Assembly: GCA_008933675.1 (NCBI GenBank)
Contig: WBUO01000002.1
Coordinates: 1 to 62,015 of the forward strand
DNA: 62,015 nucleotides
Reading direction: 5' to 3'
Origin: Dechloromonas sp.
GTDB taxonomy: Bacteria; Pseudomonadota; Gammaproteobacteria; Burkholderiales; Rhodocyclaceae
Shown here: positions 60,338 through 62,015 of the stretch, in pieces
Layout of the letters: every line of letters begins with the position of its first letter
Position numbering within the stretch: the stretch's first letter is position 1
Notes under the pieces: generated by a model
Seen by the model: the letters and a program-made list of their open reading frames with translations, nothing else
What the model was told of the DNA's origin: nothing
Database searches by the model: none
Position numbers and translations under genes: made by a program

Positions 60338-60954
60338 AATCACTGTTGAAAATGGGTGCCGCCTTGCTGTTCACGACGGCGCCGCTACTTGCCCAGGCTG
60401 GCGCGGTCGACCGACTGCATCAGTTCCTGAGCAGCACCAAGACGCTCAAGGCCGAGTTTTCCCAGCTGGTGATCAGCAAGGGGGGGCGCAAGCCGCAGGA
60501 ATCTTCCGGCGTCGTCGCCATTTCGCGGCCCGGCAAGCTGCGCTGGGACATCCGCAAGCCTTATGCCCAGCTCGTCGTCAGCGACGGCGAGAAGGTCTGG
60601 ATTCACGATACCGAGCTGCAGCAGGTCACGGTGCGTCAGGTCGGCAAGGCCATCGGCGGTTCGCCGGCGGCGCTGCTGTCGGGCAGCAACGATCTCGAGC
60701 GCAATTTCACGCTGAGCGAAGCCGGTGAGCGCGAGGACATGCTCTGGGTGGAAGCCGTGCCCAAATCCGGCGACAGCGGCTTCGAGCGCGTGCGCATCGG
60801 TTTCGTCGGCAACGACCTGAAAGCGATGGAGCTGCAGGACAGCTTCGGGCAGACAACGCTGATCCGCTTCTCGGCACTCGAGCGCAACCCGCCCTTGCCG
60901 CCGGCAACCTTCCGCTTCGTGCCGCCAGCCGGTGTCGATGTCGTCGGCGAATAG
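60334..60954 (+). CDS. lolA: Outer-membrane lipoprotein carrier protein LolA
   Basis: The 206-residue periplasmic chaperone carries lipoproteins from LolCDE to LolB. It has a signal peptide of about 22 residues ([22 protein letters not shown]), then the LolA fold: [41 protein letters not shown] and [13 protein letters not shown]. ftsK-lolA adjacency is widely conserved. Length matches the family. Confidence 0.95.
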
Positions 60955-60972
60955 CCGCTGACGGGCTGCCGT

Positions 60973-62015
60973 TCAGCGCGTGCCGGTGGCCTCCCCGGGC
61001 TGACTGTCGACGGCCTGCAGGGCGGCCGTGATGGTGGCCAGCTTGGCCTCGGTCTCGGCCAGTTCGTTTGCCGGATCGGAGCCGGCGACAATGCCGGCAC
61101 CTGCCTGCAGGATTGCCGTCCGGCCGTCGATCAGGGCCGAGCGCAGGGCGACCGAAATCTCGCCGTCGCCGTCCTGATCCATGTAGCCGATCCCGCCGCT
61201 GTACCAGCCGTTGCGTCGTTCTCCGTGCGCCTCCAGCCAGGCCAGCGCGGCGGCACCCGGGTAACCGCCGACGGCGGGTGTCGGATGAAGTGCGGCAATC
61301 AGGTCGAACAGGCTGGTGTCGGGGCGTGCAGTTGCCGTGATGCGGCTGCGCAGATGGCGGAGATGGCCGGCAGCATGCTCAAGGGGCGGACTGCTGGCTG
61401 GCGGTGTGGTGACCAATGGCGCCAGTGCGGCGCAGACGGCCCGAACCACCAGAGACTGTTCGTGGCGATTCTTGGCACCGGCCAGCGCCGCGGAATCGGC
61501 CCAGGCCGTGCCGGCCAGCGCATCGGCGTCAACCTGGCCATGGCGCAGGCGGACCAGCCGTTCCGGTGTGGCCCCGAGAAATACCTGCTGGCCGTTGCCG
61601 AAGGCGTAGCACAGGCTGTCCGATTGCTGCCGCAGCAGCTGACTCATGATGAGCACGGGGGCCAGCTGCTGGCGACTTTCGATACGGCGGCTGCGGGTCA
61701 GCACCAGCTTTTCCGCCCGGCCGTCGGCGATGGCCCGCAGGGCGGCTTGACAGCGGGCGATCCAGGCCTGGTCGGCCAGCATTTCGCCGGCCCCGGGCAG
61801 CAGCGCGGATGGGCGGCAATCCTTGGCAGGCGGCAGCTTGTCGAGCGCCTGCCGCCATTCAGCGATGGCATTCTGCAGACGGCCGGCCGGAATGCTCAAC
61901 GTGGCCGAGCATTGTCCGTCCAGACTTTCGAACAGGATGAGCGGAATGCTCAGCAAGGCATTGGGCAGCGGGCCGTCGGCGGTGGCCGAAAAAGCGAAGC
62001 CGGTAAAGGCCAGGG
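60973..62015 (-). CDS. Isochorismate synthase / chorismate-binding enzyme (N-terminus beyond window)
   Basis: About 346 residues are visible; the frame is still open at the right edge, so the start lies outside. It belongs to the MST chorismate-utilising family: AEKLVLTRSRRIES (family base lysine region), FLGATPERLVRL, LAGTAWADS, LHPTPAVGGYP and AGAGIVAGSDPANELAETEAKL with metal-binding glutamates. HPTPAVGG followed by GWYSGGIGYMD is typical of isochorismate synthases (MenF/EntC/DhbC). The product could feed menaquinone or siderophore synthesis; partner genes are out of view. Confidence 0.88.
   Translation of the reverse strand, partial: LAFTGFAFSATADGPLPNALLSIPLILFESLDGQCSATLSIPAGRLQNAIAEWRQALDKLPPAKDCRPSALLPGAGEMLADQAWIARCQAALRAIADGRAEKLVLTRSRRIESRQQLAPVLIMSQLLRQQSDSLCYAFGNGQQVFLGATPERLVRLRHGQVDADALAGTAWADSAALAGAKNRHEQSLVVRAVCAALAPLVTTPPASSPPLEHAAGHLRHLRSRITATARPDTSLFDLIAALHPTPAVGGYPGAAALAWLEAHGERRNGWYSGGIGYMDQDGDGEISVALRSALIDGRTAILQAGAGIVAGSDPANELAETEAKLATITAALQAVDSQPGEATGTR

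Overview
The window looks like a chromosomal segment of a GC-rich betaproteobacterium, most plausibly a member of the Rhodocyclales (Dechloromonas/Azonexus/Azospira-like). The reasons are the conserved order gyrA-serC-pheA-hisC-tyrA ... aroA/cmk-rpsA-ihfB-lapA-lapB-ugd-hldA-hldD-cysM, the nadE-glnB pair, and an RmpM-like small OmpA protein. The genus is inferred from gene order and protein style, not from a database search.

Layout. (1) 1-8797, housekeeping: a truncated small OmpA-family gene and an SAH/MTA deaminase on the minus strand, divergent from gyrA, then serC, pheA, hisC and tyrA packed as one plus-strand operon. (2) 8801-42077, a glycan island of about 33 kb lying between tyrA and aroA, which are usually neighbours in betaproteobacteria. 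It opens with a secreted LigE-type DNA ligase, rfbB-rfbA-rfbC (no rfbD) and a PglK-like ABC flippase candidate. Next comes a ten-gene minus-strand operon (24857 to 14773) for CMP-legionaminic acid: FemAB-like protein, LegB, LegC, LegG, LegI, LegH, PtmE, LegF, a class-III aminotransferase with a four-cysteine insert, and a PtmA-like dehydrogenase. A scarred junction follows (25130-26200) with a partial glycosyltransferase copy and a dead IS5-type transposase. A plus-strand surface-glycan module then runs from 26309 to 42077: FkbM methyltransferase, a second FemAB-like protein, a pyruvyltransferase-family protein, a surface-carbohydrate protein, glycosyltransferases, an APH-like kinase, two tandem ParB/sulfiredoxin-like proteins, a methyltransferase, a frameshifted GT2, an O-acyltransferase, and the triad 4-reductase / phosphoglycosyltransferase / WbpM-type 4,6-dehydratase. 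(3) 42173-55678, housekeeping again: an aroA-cmk gene fusion, rpsA, ihfB, lapA, lapB, ugd, hldA, hldD, cysM, a PolB-like exonuclease, ppa, nadE, glnB and a small hypothetical. (4) 55709-62015: Smr protein and trxB (minus), a Crp/Fnr regulator, ftsK and lolA (plus), and a truncated isochorismate synthase (minus).

How the genes work together. The island can make dTDP-4-keto-rhamnose, CMP-legionaminic acid (with possible extra tailoring) and a UDP-QuiNAc/FucNAc-type primer. It can start a lipid-linked glycan with the PglC-like transferase, extend it with several GT2/GT4 enzymes, and decorate it with methyl, acyl, possibly pyruvyl and possibly phosphate groups. The downstream ugd-hldA-hldD-lapAB genes supply LPS-core heptose, UDP-glucuronate and LPS-assembly control, so the island sits in an envelope neighbourhood. 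No Wzx, Wzy, Wzm/Wzt or WaaL is visible, so polymerisation and ligation must be encoded elsewhere.

The best candidates for undescribed biology are the APH-like kinase followed by two tandem ParB/sulfiredoxin-fold proteins (31511-33901), the aminotransferase/dehydrogenase tail of the legionaminic operon (14773-16913), and a G10 homopolymer immediately upstream of legI that could make nonulosonate synthesis phase-variable. No tRNA, rRNA or CRISPR array was recognised.
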